Shown here piece after piece: positions 1-8,329 of a DNA stretch of 64,000 nt. The position numbers and the translations under genes were made by a program. Positions within the stretch are counted from its first letter, which is position 1. Every line of letters begins with the position of its first letter. The stretch is from Xanthobacter autotrophicus (GTDB taxonomy: Bacteria; Pseudomonadota; Alphaproteobacteria; Rhizobiales; Xanthobacteraceae): assembly GCF_043194295.1 (NCBI RefSeq), contig NZ_JBAFVK010000006.1, one strand, 5' to 3'. The notes below the pieces were generated by a model that searched no databases, was not told where the DNA came from, and saw only the letters and a list, made by a program, of their open reading frames with translations.

Positions 1-70
1 GGTGCCAGCTGCACGCTGTTGCGTGGACCTGGCGCATCGCGCCCCGCCACCATCGCCTTCGGGTGACGCC

Positions 71-1393
71 ATGACATCGGGAGAGTCGATCACCGGCGGT
101 GCCCCTCGCACCGTCCGAGACATCGTCTGCGGCTTCTGCGGCCTCGGTTGCGACGACCTGGAGGTGACGGTCGCCGGCCGCGCCATCACGCCGCGCACCG
201 CATGCCCCGAGGCTGCGCGCCTTCTGGCCCGCAACGACGCGCCGCCGCCGTCGCCGCGCATCAATGGTGCGCCGTCGAGCTTCGAGGAAGCTGCCGCGGC
301 CGCCGCAGGGCACCTCAAGGCCGCCCGTTCCGCCGCCTTCAGCGGCCTGGGCGCGGACCTCGAAGGCCTGCGCCGCCTGTACGACCTCGCCATGGCCTCG
401 GGCGCCAGCCTCGACCATGCGGCGTCCGGCGGCCTGTTCGCCAATCTGGAGCGCCTCGCCCGCAAGGGCTGGATCGCCGCCACCCTCGCCGAGGTGCGCA
501 ACCGCTGCGACGTGATGGTCGTGTTCGGCGACGATCCGGCTTCCGCCTTCAGCCGCTTCTTTTCCCGTGCCGTGCCGGTGCGCGGGGAGGGGGCGGACGG
601 CGATGCCGCTCCGCTCTTCGTCACCGCCCCCGGCCGGCGCCAGATCGCCGTCGTCGGCGGGCCGCTGTCGGAGGCGTCGCGCCGGGTGCTCGCCGCCCAT
701 CAGGTGACGGAAGTTCCCGTTTCTGAACAGGATGTTGCCACTGCCGCTTCCGTGCTGACGGCGCTGGTCGCCGGGCGTGGGGTGGACGGGCTCACCGGCC
801 TTTCGGACGAGACCGTCGCGGCGCTGGCGGCGCTGGCGGAGCAGATCAAGGCGGCGCGCTACGCCGTCTTCACCTGGAATGCGGCCAGCCTGCCGGCGGA
901 GGATGCGCCGGTGGTTGCCGGGGCGGCGTCGGAGGCGGTGGATGTGCTCTCCGTCACCACCCGCGCGGCGGTTTTTCCTTTGGGCGGCCGGGACAATGTG
1001 ACCGGCGCGCACCAGCTCGCCCTGTGGCGCTTCGGCTATCCCCTGCGCACGGCGGTGGGGGCCGGGACCTCGCGCCATGTACCCGAGCTTTATTCAACGG
1101 CGGCAGCGCTTTATGATGCCGACCTGCTGCTCCACACCAGCGCCTTCCGCCCCGACGCGCCGCCCGATTTCGACCGTGGGCCGGTGATCGCCATCGCCCA
1201 TCCCGACACCGTGTTCGCGCGGGAGCCGGAGGTGTTCATCCCGGTGGGCACGCCAGGGGTGGACTATGGCGGCCATGTCTTCCGCATGGATTCGGTAGTT
1301 TGCCTGCCGCTTCAGGCCCTTAGGCCTGCCGAGCTGCCCAGCGTCGCCGAGGTGGCGGCGGCCATTCTTGTGTCGTTCGGGAGGGGTGCATGA
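71..1393 (+). CDS. fhcB: Formyltransferase/hydrolase complex subunit B (FhcB)
   Basis: Subunit B of the Fhc complex, which moves the formyl group from formyl-H4MPT to methanofuran and hydrolyses it to formate in the cytoplasm. It belongs to the FwdB/FmdB family of formylmethanofuran dehydrogenase. In bacteria this subunit has lost the redox role of the archaeal tungsten/molybdenum subunit; that is family knowledge. The N-terminus carries a Cys-rich motif (VCGFCGLGCDDLEV) around residues 18-32, and the C-terminal part keeps the pterin-domain pattern (IPVGTPGVDYGGHVFRMD). The ATG at 71 is chosen because upstream codons in the frame read as low-complexity non-family sequence. The stop overlaps the fhcA start as ATGA. 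The upstream neighbour is outside the window. Confidence 0.9.
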   Translation: MTSGESITGGAPRTVRDIVCGFCGLGCDDLEVTVAGRAITPRTACPEAARLLARNDAPPPSPRINGAPSSFEEAAAAAAGHLKAARSAAFSGLGADLEGLRRLYDLAMASGASLDHAASGGLFANLERLARKGWIAATLAEVRNRCDVMVVFGDDPASAFSRFFSRAVPVRGEGADGDAAPLFVTAPGRRQIAVVGGPLSEASRRVLAAHQVTEVPVSEQDVATAASVLTALVAGRGVDGLTGLSDETVAALAALAEQIKAARYAVFTWNAASLPAEDAPVVAGAASEAVDVLSVTTRAAVFPLGGRDNVTGAHQLALWRFGYPLRTAVGAGTSRHVPELYSTAAALYDADLLLHTSAFRPDAPPDFDRGPVIAIAHPDTVFAREPEVFIPVGTPGVDYGGHVFRMDSVVCLPLQALRPAELPSVAEVAAAILVSFGRGA

Positions 1394-3039
1394 GGACGCG
1401 CATCACCGGTGGGCGCGTGTTCGACCCCGCCAACAAGATCATCGACCAGGTCCGCGATATCCTCCTGGAGGACGGCCGCGTCATCGCCGACGCGCCGCCG
1501 GTCAATGGCGAGCAAGTGGTTGATGCCTCAGGCACAATCGTGCTCGCCGGCGGCATCGACCTGCACAGCCACATCGCCGGCGGCAAGGTCAATCTCGGCC
1601 GGCTGCTGATGAACGAGGACCGGGCCTTGTTCCCCGAGCCGTTCGGCGATTTCTGCGGCTGCGGCGGCGGGCGGGCGGCGCCCACCACTCACGCAACCGG
1701 GTGCCGCTACTCGCAAATGGGCTACACCGCCGTGTTCGAGCCGGCGGTGGTGGGGGCCAATGCCCGCCATGCGCACCTGGAGATGGCGGACATCCCCAAC
1801 ATCGACACCGGTGGTTTCCTGGTGCTGGGGAACGACGATTTCCTGTTGCGCCTCATCGCCCAGGGCGAGGGCCAGCAGGCCATCAACGACTATGTGGCCT
1901 GGATGCTCAAGGCCACCCAGTGCTGCGCCATCAAGATCGTGAACCCCGGCGGCATCAACGCCTTCAAGTTCAACGGGCGCGCCCTCGATCTTGACGAGAC
2001 TGGGCCGTTTTACGGCCTCACCCCGCGCCGGGTTCTGAACACACTTCAGCGTGCCGTATCGGAATTGGGGGTGCCGCACCCCATCCACCTCCACGGCTGC
2101 AATCTGGGCGTGCCCGGCAACGTCAAGACGACGCTTGCCACCATCGGCGCGACCGAGGGCTTCCCCCTGCACCTCACCCACATCCAGTTCCATTCCTACG
2201 GCACCGAGGGCGACCGGCACTTCTCCTCCGGTTCGGCCGAGATCGCGGAGGCGGTGAACGCCAATCCGCACATCTCGGTGGACGTGGGCCAGATCATGTT
2301 CGGCCAGACGGTGACCGCCTCGGCCGACCTCATGTCCCAGTATCGCAACCACAACATCGCCGATCCCAAGAAGTGGATCGGCATGGACATCGAGATGGAT
2401 GCCGCCTGCGGGGTGGTGCCGTTCAACTATCGCGACACCTCCTTCGTGAACGCGCTGCAATGGGCCATCGGGCTGGAACTGTTCCTGCTCATCGAGGACC
2501 CGTGGCGGGTCTACCTGACCACCGACCATCCCAACGGCGGTCCCTTCACCTCCTACCCGCACCTCATCCGCCTGCTGATGGACAAGCCGTTCCGCGACGA
2601 CCATCTCTCGCGCATCCACAAGGCGGCGCGCGCCCACACCAGGCTTGCCGAGATTTCCCGCGAATACACGCTGGAGGAGATCGCGGTGGTGACCCGCGCC
2701 GCCCCCGCCCGCACCCTCGGCCTGAAGGACCGTGGCCATCTCGGCCCCGGCGCCCGGGCGGACGTGGTGCTCTATGAGGAGCAGGCCGACCGCGAGGCCA
2801 TGTTCGCCGCCCCGCGCCTCGTCATGAAGGATGGCGAGGTGGTGGTGGTGAACGGCGAGGTGGTGGCCCTCACGCAGGGGCGCACCTATGCGGTGCATCC
2901 GCCATCGGACCCGCTCATGGACAAGCGGCTGGAGCGCTGGTTCGACGAGGCGGTGGGCCTGAAGGCCAGCCACTACAAGATCGCCGACGGCGAGATCCGA
3001 GACGGCCAGGGCCCCGAAATCGTGGAGCTGACGCCATGA
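1390..3039 (+). CDS. fhcA: Formyltransferase/hydrolase complex subunit A (FhcA), amidohydrolase
   Basis: Catalytic hydrolase subunit of Fhc, homologous to FwdA/FmdA. It is an amidohydrolase-superfamily protein that hydrolyses formylmethanofuran to formate and methanofuran at a metal centre. The 549-residue length is normal. The metal-binding start of the barrel is visible as GIDLHSHIAGG near residue 56. Further family blocks are CCAIKIVNPGGINAFK near 178, HLHGCNLGVPGN near 232, HLTHIQFHSYG near 260, and a late TTDHPNGGPF near 377. The ATG overlaps the fhcB stop by 4 nt and the stop overlaps fhcD by 4 nt, so translation is probably coupled through the cluster. Confidence 0.95.
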   Translation: MRTRITGGRVFDPANKIIDQVRDILLEDGRVIADAPPVNGEQVVDASGTIVLAGGIDLHSHIAGGKVNLGRLLMNEDRALFPEPFGDFCGCGGGRAAPTTHATGCRYSQMGYTAVFEPAVVGANARHAHLEMADIPNIDTGGFLVLGNDDFLLRLIAQGEGQQAINDYVAWMLKATQCCAIKIVNPGGINAFKFNGRALDLDETGPFYGLTPRRVLNTLQRAVSELGVPHPIHLHGCNLGVPGNVKTTLATIGATEGFPLHLTHIQFHSYGTEGDRHFSSGSAEIAEAVNANPHISVDVGQIMFGQTVTASADLMSQYRNHNIADPKKWIGMDIEMDAACGVVPFNYRDTSFVNALQWAIGLELFLLIEDPWRVYLTTDHPNGGPFTSYPHLIRLLMDKPFRDDHLSRIHKAARAHTRLAEISREYTLEEIAVVTRAAPARTLGLKDRGHLGPGARADVVLYEEQADREAMFAAPRLVMKDGEVVVVNGEVVALTQGRTYAVHPPSDPLMDKRLERWFDEAVGLKASHYKIADGEIRDGQGPEIVELTP

Positions 3040-3959
3040 TCATCAACGGTGTCGAGATCCGCGACAGCTTCGCCGAGGCGTTTCCCATGGCGGGAACACG
3101 CCTCATCATCACCGCCGACACCCCACGCTGGGCCCATACCGCCGCGGCCAGCCTGACGGGCTTCGCCACCTCGGTCATCGGCTGCGGCTGCGAGGCCGCC
3201 ATCGAGCGGCAGCTCGATCCAGCCGAGACCCCGGACGGGCGGCCGGGCTATGCCGTGCTCATCTTCGCCATGTCCTTGAAGGACCTGAAGAAGGTGGTTC
3301 CTCTCAGGGCCGGGCAATGCGTGCTCACCTCACCCACTTCCGCCTGCTATTCGGGGTTGGAAGGCGGGGCGGCCATCGCGCTGGGGCGGGCGCTGCGCTA
3401 TTTCGGCGACGGCTACCAGATCGCCAAGTCCATCGAGGGGCGCCGCTTCTGGCGCATTCCGGTGATGGAGGGCGAGTTCGTCTGTGACGAAGTGGTGGGC
3501 TCCACCACCGCGGCGGTGGGCGGCGGCAACTTCCTCATCCTCGCCCGCTCGCGGCCTGCGGCCCTTGCCGCTGCCGAGGCGGCGGTGGAGGCCATGGGCC
3601 AGGTGCGCGGCGCCATCATGCCGTTTCCCGGCGGCGTGGTGCGCTCGGGCTCCAAGGTGGGCGCCAAATATGCCGGCATGATCGCCTCCACCAACGACGC
3701 CTATTGCCCGACCCTGCGCGGCGTCTCCCAGAGCGCGCTGCCGCCGGAGGTGGAAAGCGTGCTGGAGATCGTCATCGACGGGCTGAGCGAGCAGGACGTG
3801 GCCGCCAGCATGCAGGCGGGCATCGCCGCCGTCTGCGGCCTTGGCGCCGCCGCCGGGGTGGTCGCGGTGGATGCCGGCAATTATGGCGGCAATCTCGGCC
3901 CCTTCCATTTCAAGCTGCGCCAGTTGATGGCTCCTGTCGCTGGGGAGACAGTGGTATGA
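3036..3959 (+). CDS. fhcD: Formylmethanofuran:tetrahydromethanopterin formyltransferase (FhcD/Ftr)
   Basis: Formyltransferase subunit of Fhc, homologous to archaeal Ftr. It transfers the formyl group between H4MPT and methanofuran. The 307-residue length fits Ftr. Family segments are visible along the protein: MIINGVEIRDSFAEAFPM at the N-terminus, GCGCEA near residue 50, TSPTSACYSGL near 102, DEVVGSTTAAVGGGNFLI near 152, and SKVGAKYAGMIASTND near 206. It has 4-nt ATGA overlaps on both sides, with fhcA and fhcC. Order B-A-D-C, all on one strand. Confidence 0.95.
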   Translation: MIINGVEIRDSFAEAFPMAGTRLIITADTPRWAHTAAASLTGFATSVIGCGCEAAIERQLDPAETPDGRPGYAVLIFAMSLKDLKKVVPLRAGQCVLTSPTSACYSGLEGGAAIALGRALRYFGDGYQIAKSIEGRRFWRIPVMEGEFVCDEVVGSTTAAVGGGNFLILARSRPAALAAAEAAVEAMGQVRGAIMPFPGGVVRSGSKVGAKYAGMIASTNDAYCPTLRGVSQSALPPEVESVLEIVIDGLSEQDVAASMQAGIAAVCGLGAAAGVVAVDAGNYGGNLGPFHFKLRQLMAPVAGETVV

Positions 3960-4759
3960 GCGCCTATCGCCTGACCCTGCGCGCGCCGCTCGCCGCGCGG
4001 GCTGACCTTTCCGGCATCAATCCGGCGACGCTCGCCGGCCTGTCCGCCCAGGCGGTGGGCTGGCTCACGCTGCCCTATGGCAACGGCGCCGTTCAGCTCG
4101 GCGACCTGTTCGAGGTGTCCGAGGTGGAGGGCGGCGCCCTCATCATCGGCGGCGATCCTCGCCTCGATTTCGTGGGTGCGCAGATGGCCGAGGGCGCCAT
4201 CGAGGTGGACGGCCCGGTGGGTGTCCTTGCCGGATCGGGCATGATCGGCGGCAGCCTCCTCATTCGCGGCGATGCCGGCGACGGCCTTGCCGCGGGCCTT
4301 GAGGGTGGGCGCGTGGAGGTGACCGGCTCGGCCGGCGCCGGGGTGGGCGGTGCCCTCACCGGCGACCGGCAGGGCATGACGGCCGGCACGGTGTCTGTCG
4401 CCGGCTCGGTGGGGCCGAGCCTTGGCGCGCGCATGCGCGGCGGGTTGATTCTCGTGGGTGGCGATGCCGGCCCCCGCGCGGCGGACGGCCTCATCGCCGG
4501 CACGCTGGCGGTGGCGGGTCGCCTTGCCGCCGGTGCCGGACGCGGCATGAAGCGGGGCACCATCCTGGCGGCCACCGCGCCTGAAGCCCCGGCACCGGGC
4601 TTCGTCTCGACCGGACCTCACGATCTGGTGATGCTGGCGTTGCTCGCCCGCCGCGTGCCGGAGCTTGCCGGCCTGTTCGGCGGTCTCACCGGCCGGGCCG
4701 AGCGCTTGGTGGGCAACCGCCTTGCCGGCGGCACGGGCGAAATTCTTGTCCTCCAGTAA
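3956..4759 (+). CDS. fhcC: Formyltransferase/hydrolase complex subunit C (FhcC)
   Basis: Structural subunit C of Fhc, related to FwdC and to the C-terminal beta-helix domain of glutamate synthase. From about residue 60 to 210 the 267-residue protein shows the repeated Gly pattern of that fold, with successive copies such as GDAGDGLAAGLEGGRVEVTG, GDRQGMTAGTVSVAG and GDAGPRAADGLIAGTLAVAG. The start is the ATG at 3956, inside the fhcD stop. The same frame is open far upstream, but that part only reads through fhcD. It ends the fhc cluster and is followed 72 nt later by a cytochrome c gene. Confidence 0.92.
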   Translation: MSAYRLTLRAPLAARADLSGINPATLAGLSAQAVGWLTLPYGNGAVQLGDLFEVSEVEGGALIIGGDPRLDFVGAQMAEGAIEVDGPVGVLAGSGMIGGSLLIRGDAGDGLAAGLEGGRVEVTGSAGAGVGGALTGDRQGMTAGTVSVAGSVGPSLGARMRGGLILVGGDAGPRAADGLIAGTLAVAGRLAAGAGRGMKRGTILAATAPEAPAPGFVSTGPHDLVMLALLARRVPELAGLFGGLTGRAERLVGNRLAGGTGEILVLQ

Positions 4760-4831
4760 GATCGGCCAAGAGGGGGTGGGCCGCGTCGGCCCGTCCTTCG
4801 TAGACATCAAGATCAACGAGAGGAACGCCTG

Positions 4832-5230
4832 ATGATTCGCGCCGTGTTCGTTTCCGCCCTGCTCCTTGCCGCCGCCACCGGCTCCGCGCTCGCGGACCCG
4901 GACGTGGCCAAGGGCGAGACCGCCTTCAAGAAGTGCATGGCGTGCCATGCCATCGGTCCCGATGCCAAGGTGAAGGTTGGCCCGCCCCTGAACGGGATCG
5001 TCGGCGCCAAGTGGGCGCACTTCGAGGGTTATGCCTATTCGGCCGACATCAAGGACGGCGCCGCCGCCGGCAAGGTGTGGGACGAGGCCACCCTCGACAA
5101 TTACATCACCAACCCCAAGGTGCTCGCCCCCAAGGGCAAGATGGCCTTCGCCGGCATCAAGAACGAGGACGAGCGCAAGGATCTCATCGCCTTCCTCGCC
5201 CAGTTCAACGCCGACGGCAGCAAGAAGTAA
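4832..5230 (+). CDS. Periplasmic class I cytochrome c (c2/c550 type)
   Basis: A 132-residue secreted monoheme cytochrome c. Residues 1-22 form a signal peptide (hydrophobic LLLAAATGSALA, cleavage after ALA). The heme site is C35-M-A-C38-H39, and the C-terminal KGKMAFAGI supplies the Met axial ligand, as in mitochondrial-type c2. ATG at 4832 is preceded by GAGAGGAA. It follows fhcC in the same direction at 72 nt, so it may share transcription with fhc. A role as carrier between XoxG and the terminal oxidase is an attractive inference from the neighbourhood, but such cytochromes serve many chains. Confidence 0.88.
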   Translation: MIRAVFVSALLLAAATGSALADPDVAKGETAFKKCMACHAIGPDAKVKVGPPLNGIVGAKWAHFEGYAYSADIKDGAAAGKVWDEATLDNYITNPKVLAPKGKMAFAGIKNEDERKDLIAFLAQFNADGSKK

Positions 5231-5312
5231 TCGGCGCGGGCAGGACCGTTCGGTTCTGCTCCGCATAGGCAGCGCCTCCAGGAAGCGGGGCGCATGATCC
5301 CGCACCATCGTC

Positions 5313-5335
5313 ATGCCCCGGCTTGACCGGGGCAT
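5313..5335. terminator. Perfect 9-bp hairpin downstream of cytochrome c
   Basis: ATGCCCCGG and CCGGGGCAT flank a 5-nt loop (CTTGA). It lies between converging genes: the cytochrome stop at 5230 and the end of the methanofuran-type gene at 5409. There is no T-run, so it may be a dispersed palindrome of the kind common in Hyphomicrobiales rather than a classical terminator. Confidence 0.5.
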
Positions 5336-5408
5336 CCATCTCTCCGTCCGGGCGGGATGATTTCCCGCGCAGAGGGGGGAGATAGCTGGTGCCGCTGAAT
5401 TATGCCGG

Positions 5409-6440
5409 CTAATTAATTACCAGCCGCGCCACGGCTACCGCCGGCGCGCAGTCCGCCGCGGCTGCGGCGAGGGCGGGGTTGCCTGCCAGCATATCCCCCG
5501 CATCGCGGTAGGGCCGGCCGGCTCGGGCCGCCAGTCGTCGGACCAGAAACCGGCCAACGCCGGCCCCAATCAGCGGCGCTTCCACCGCCACGCCCCCGGT
5601 TGAAAGCACCTGCGCGAGCGCCCCATGTAGCCGGTGCAGTTGCACCTCTGCGGCGAAGGCGGCCAGGGCCTCCGCCTCGGCCAGGGTGCAGGGGCCAAGG
5701 TCGCGCCCCACCATGCGCAACAGCCGGCGCGCGCTGGCTTCGCGGGTCTTCTCGCCGCCATCCGCGGCCGGGTGCAGGTCGGCGCCTTCGGGCAGGTCTC
5801 CGGTGAGGCGATGGATGTCGGCGGTGGTGGCGAAATACTCAGCCATCAGCGGCACCTGCCGGCCCCTGAAGGGCAGGGTGGCGGTCAGCGCCATCACCGG
5901 GGTGCGCGCCGCACCGCTATAGACCAGCTCGCCGGTCTCCATGCGTTCGGCATCTGAATAGCCGGCAAAGCTAATTTGTATGCCGGCAAACTTAATGATG
6001 TCGGTGGTCGTCGAGCCAATATCCACCAGAACGCCGTCGCCGCATAGGCGGGCCAGTGCCGCGGCGGTGGCGTGCCAGTTGGCGGAGGCTACATCCGCCG
6101 CATGGGCGGGCGCATCGGCGGCAGGGACGAAGCCGGCGCGGCCGGCATAGATGAGCGTGTCCGCCCCCAGTCTTTCCGCCAACGCCTGGGAGAGGCCGGC
6201 GACGCCGGCGGCGCGATCCCGCCACAGGTCCGTCAGCTCGCCGGTCATGGTCACCACCGAGCGGCCGGCGGCGGGCGAGAGCGCGGCCATGGCGGCGTCG
6301 AGCTTGTCGAGGCCCTGCCACAGGGGGCAGGCGGCCATTTCCACTGAAACGAGGGTGCCGTCCGGCGCCAGCACGGCGCGCTTGAGATGGGCGCCGCCCA
6401 CGTCCCAGCCGAGGATGAGATCGCCGGTCGCACCGCTCAT
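5409..6440 (-). CDS. H4MPT-linked C1 transfer pathway protein (hydantoinase/oxoprolinase-like, MfnF-type)
   Basis: A 343-residue protein of the family found next to H4MPT genes in methylotrophs and methanogens. The N-terminus has the actin/ASKHA-type phosphate motif LGWDVGGAHLKRAVL (residues 9-23), and a second motif, GVLVDIGSTTTDII, lies near 136. The archaeal relative MfnF joins the furan and tyramine parts of methanofuran; assigning that step here is inference. ATG at 6440 overlaps the stop of the upstream ATP-grasp gene by 4 nt. It is the last gene of the mtdB-mch-ligase-ligase run, consistent with cofactor biosynthesis. Confidence 0.8.
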   Translation of the reverse strand: MSGATGDLILGWDVGGAHLKRAVLAPDGTLVSVEMAACPLWQGLDKLDAAMAALSPAAGRSVVTMTGELTDLWRDRAAGVAGLSQALAERLGADTLIYAGRAGFVPAADAPAHAADVASANWHATAAALARLCGDGVLVDIGSTTTDIIKFAGIQISFAGYSDAERMETGELVYSGAARTPVMALTATLPFRGRQVPLMAEYFATTADIHRLTGDLPEGADLHPAADGGEKTREASARRLLRMVGRDLGPCTLAEAEALAAFAAEVQLHRLHGALAQVLSTGGVAVEAPLIGAGVGRFLVRRLAARAGRPYRDAGDMLAGNPALAAAAADCAPAVAVARLVIN

Positions 6441-7393
6441 GCCAGCGCCAGCTCCACCGGGGTGCGGGTGCCCACGCGCTGCGTCTTGCCGCCACTCGCG
6501 AAGGGCGGCAGCAGCGTCGCCGGATTGAGGCCGAGGGCCGCGCCGAGGCCGGCATAGGCGGTGGTGAGGCGCGGGTTGACCTCCACCACAACCGGGCCGG
6601 TGTCGGTCAAGAGGATGTCGATGCCGAAGATACCATGGAGGCCGGGCATGGCGCGCACCACCGCTTCCGCCAGCGCTTCGAGGCGCCCGTCGGCGTCAGC
6701 CAGCGCGCCCACGGAAAGCCCGGTGAGGAAGACGCGGCCGTCCTCAACGGCGATGTGCTGGCGGTTCACGGTGAGGAGCCGCACGCCCTCCGGCGCGTTG
6801 AGCACGGTGAGGCTCGCCGCCTCCCCCGCCACGAACGGCTGGATCACCAATCCATCGCGCGGCGCCGGGGTCGCCTGCACCCCATCCGGCCAGAACCGGG
6901 TGTCCTCGCAGCCAGCGCCGTCGTCCGGCTTGGTGATGCGCGGGCCGGGCAGGTCGGGCGCCTGCGCCAGCGTGAAGGTGGGGATGTGCGGCACCCCGGC
7001 GGCGGCGAGGCGGCGCGCCGTCTCCAGCTTGCTGGTCGCGGCGGCGATGGCCTCCGGATCGCAGGCGAGGACGCGGGGGCAGTTCTCGCGCAGCATTTCT
7101 ACAAGACGGGCGAGCACGCCGTCGGTCTCCGGCGCCACCGGCCATACCACGTCGGCACGCCGGGCGAGATCGCGCCAGATGGCCCAGGCATCCGCGCCTT
7201 CCGTCACCGCAACGGCGCCGGGCAGGGGCAGGCGGTCGTCGGCGGCCAGCAGGATCTCGCGCACCTGCGGCAAAGCGGCGAGGTCGCGGCGCATGGCATC
7301 GCGAATGAGGGCGGCTTCCCGCGCGAGGCTCTCCGGCAGCGTGGCGCCGCGCAGGCCGCCGCTGGTCACGAACTCGCAGACGAAGACGCGCAT
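6437..7393 (-). CDS. ATP-grasp family ligase, probable methanofuran/H4MPT biosynthesis
   Basis: A 318-residue ATP-grasp protein. It begins MRVFVCEFVTSGGL, an N-terminus typical of the ATP-grasp proteins linked to H4MPT genes. The central LETARRLAAAGVPHIPTF and ITKPDDGAGCEDTRF segments form the ATP-binding lid. The C-terminal GIFGIDILLTDTGPVVVEVNPRLTTAY carries the metal-binding Asp, Glu and Asn. In archaea MfnD, an ATP-grasp enzyme, ligates glutamate to tyramine for methanofuran; the same step is plausible here but not shown. It lies 38 nt after the RimK-like gene and overlaps the next gene by 4 nt. Confidence 0.8.
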   Translation of the reverse strand: MRVFVCEFVTSGGLRGATLPESLAREAALIRDAMRRDLAALPQVREILLAADDRLPLPGAVAVTEGADAWAIWRDLARRADVVWPVAPETDGVLARLVEMLRENCPRVLACDPEAIAAATSKLETARRLAAAGVPHIPTFTLAQAPDLPGPRITKPDDGAGCEDTRFWPDGVQATPAPRDGLVIQPFVAGEAASLTVLNAPEGVRLLTVNRQHIAVEDGRVFLTGLSVGALADADGRLEALAEAVVRAMPGLHGIFGIDILLTDTGPVVVEVNPRLTTAYAGLGAALGLNPATLLPPFASGGKTQRVGTRTPVELALA

Positions 7394-7431
7394 GCGCGGT
7401 TTTCCTTAAATCGGACAGGCCAGCCCGGAGC

Positions 7432-8328
7432 CTACGCCGCCACCGGCTCGGCGACGAGGTGGGCGGCCAATGGCTCGGCCATATTACGGCCTGTGGCGTC
7501 ATGAAGCCCGCGCCAGGCCGGCATGGAATTCACCTCCAGCACGGTGAGTCGCCCTTCGGCATCGGCGATGAGGTCCACCCCGGCATAGGACGCCCCCACG
7601 GCCGCCGCCGCGCGCACGGCGAGGTCGGCAAGCTGGCCCTCGGCGGCGACTTCCAGGCCGGTGGCGCCCTGGTGGATGTTGGTGATCCAGGAGGTGCCGC
7701 GCCGCGCCATGGCGGCCTCGGCCCGTCCGCCCACCACGAACACGCGGAAATCCTCATGGGTGCCGGACGGCCCAGTGCCGGACGGCGCGGAAACGAAATC
7801 CTGCAGGTAATAGACCCCGCCGACCTCCTCAGCCTCCGGCAGGCGGGCCTTGGGCGCAAGGCGCATGAGGCCGCGGCCCTGGGCGCCGAACATGGGCTTC
7901 AGAACGCTGTCGCCGGGGGCGGCGTCGATGATCATCTGCGCTGCCGCGCGGTCTTCCAGCACCAAGGTGCGGGGGGTGGGCAGGCCGGCGCGGGCCAAAA
8001 GGAAGGTGGTGGCGCTCTTGTCCACGCAGCGCTCGATGGCACGGGCGTCGTTCATCACCCGCACCCCCATCTCCCGCAGGGCATGCAGCACGCCGAGCCG
8101 GGCGGTGACCTGCTCCAGCGTGCCGGCGGGCACCGAGCGCACGAAGCAGGCGTCCGGCAGGTTGTCGGCAAAGCCCGGCAGCAGCAGGCCGTGGGCGGTC
8201 TCCCCCACGGCGAAGCCGCAGGCCTTCAGCGAGATCACCCGTGCGGTGTGCCCGCGCGCCTTGATGGCGGCGAGGAGCGAGCGGCTGTGCCAGTCCACCC
8301 GCTCGGCGAAGAGGACGAGGCCCGCCAC
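7432..8328 (-). CDS. RimK-like ATP-grasp alpha-L-glutamate ligase
   Basis: A RimK/MptN-type glutamate ligase of about 298 residues, expected to add glutamate to tetrahydromethanopterin or methanofuran. The ATP-grasp core is visible: DKSATTFLLARAGLPTPRT, then VLKPMFGAQGRGL, then a C-terminal YAGVDLIADAEGRLTVLEVNSMPAW with the metal ligands Asp, Glu and Asn. The start is chosen as GTG at 8328, one base after the mch stop and behind a GGGGG stretch, because the RimK fold begins right there (VAGLVLFAERVDWHS). An ATG at 8394 would add a 22-residue Ser/Pro-rich tail overlapping mch. Co-transcription with mch and mtdB is likely. Confidence 0.82.
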   Translation of the reverse strand: MAGLVLFAERVDWHSRSLLAAIKARGHTARVISLKACGFAVGETAHGLLLPGFADNLPDACFVRSVPAGTLEQVTARLGVLHALREMGVRVMNDARAIERCVDKSATTFLLARAGLPTPRTLVLEDRAAAQMIIDAAPGDSVLKPMFGAQGRGLMRLAPKARLPEAEEVGGVYYLQDFVSAPSGTGPSGTHEDFRVFVVGGRAEAAMARRGTSWITNIHQGATGLEVAAEGQLADLAVRAAAAVGASYAGVDLIADAEGRLTVLEVNSMPAWRGLHDATGRNMAEPLAAHLVAEPVAA

Positions 8329-8329
8329 C

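Noticed and set aside
1528..2973. Long minus-strand frame opposite fhcA (481 codons)
   Set aside because: It is a His/Gly/Val-rich mirror of fhcA caused by high third-position GC, with no family resemblance. Similar mirrors occur opposite xoxF (14798-17080), the acetyltransferase (60827-63727), FixL (57944-59695) and YbbP (41826-43823).
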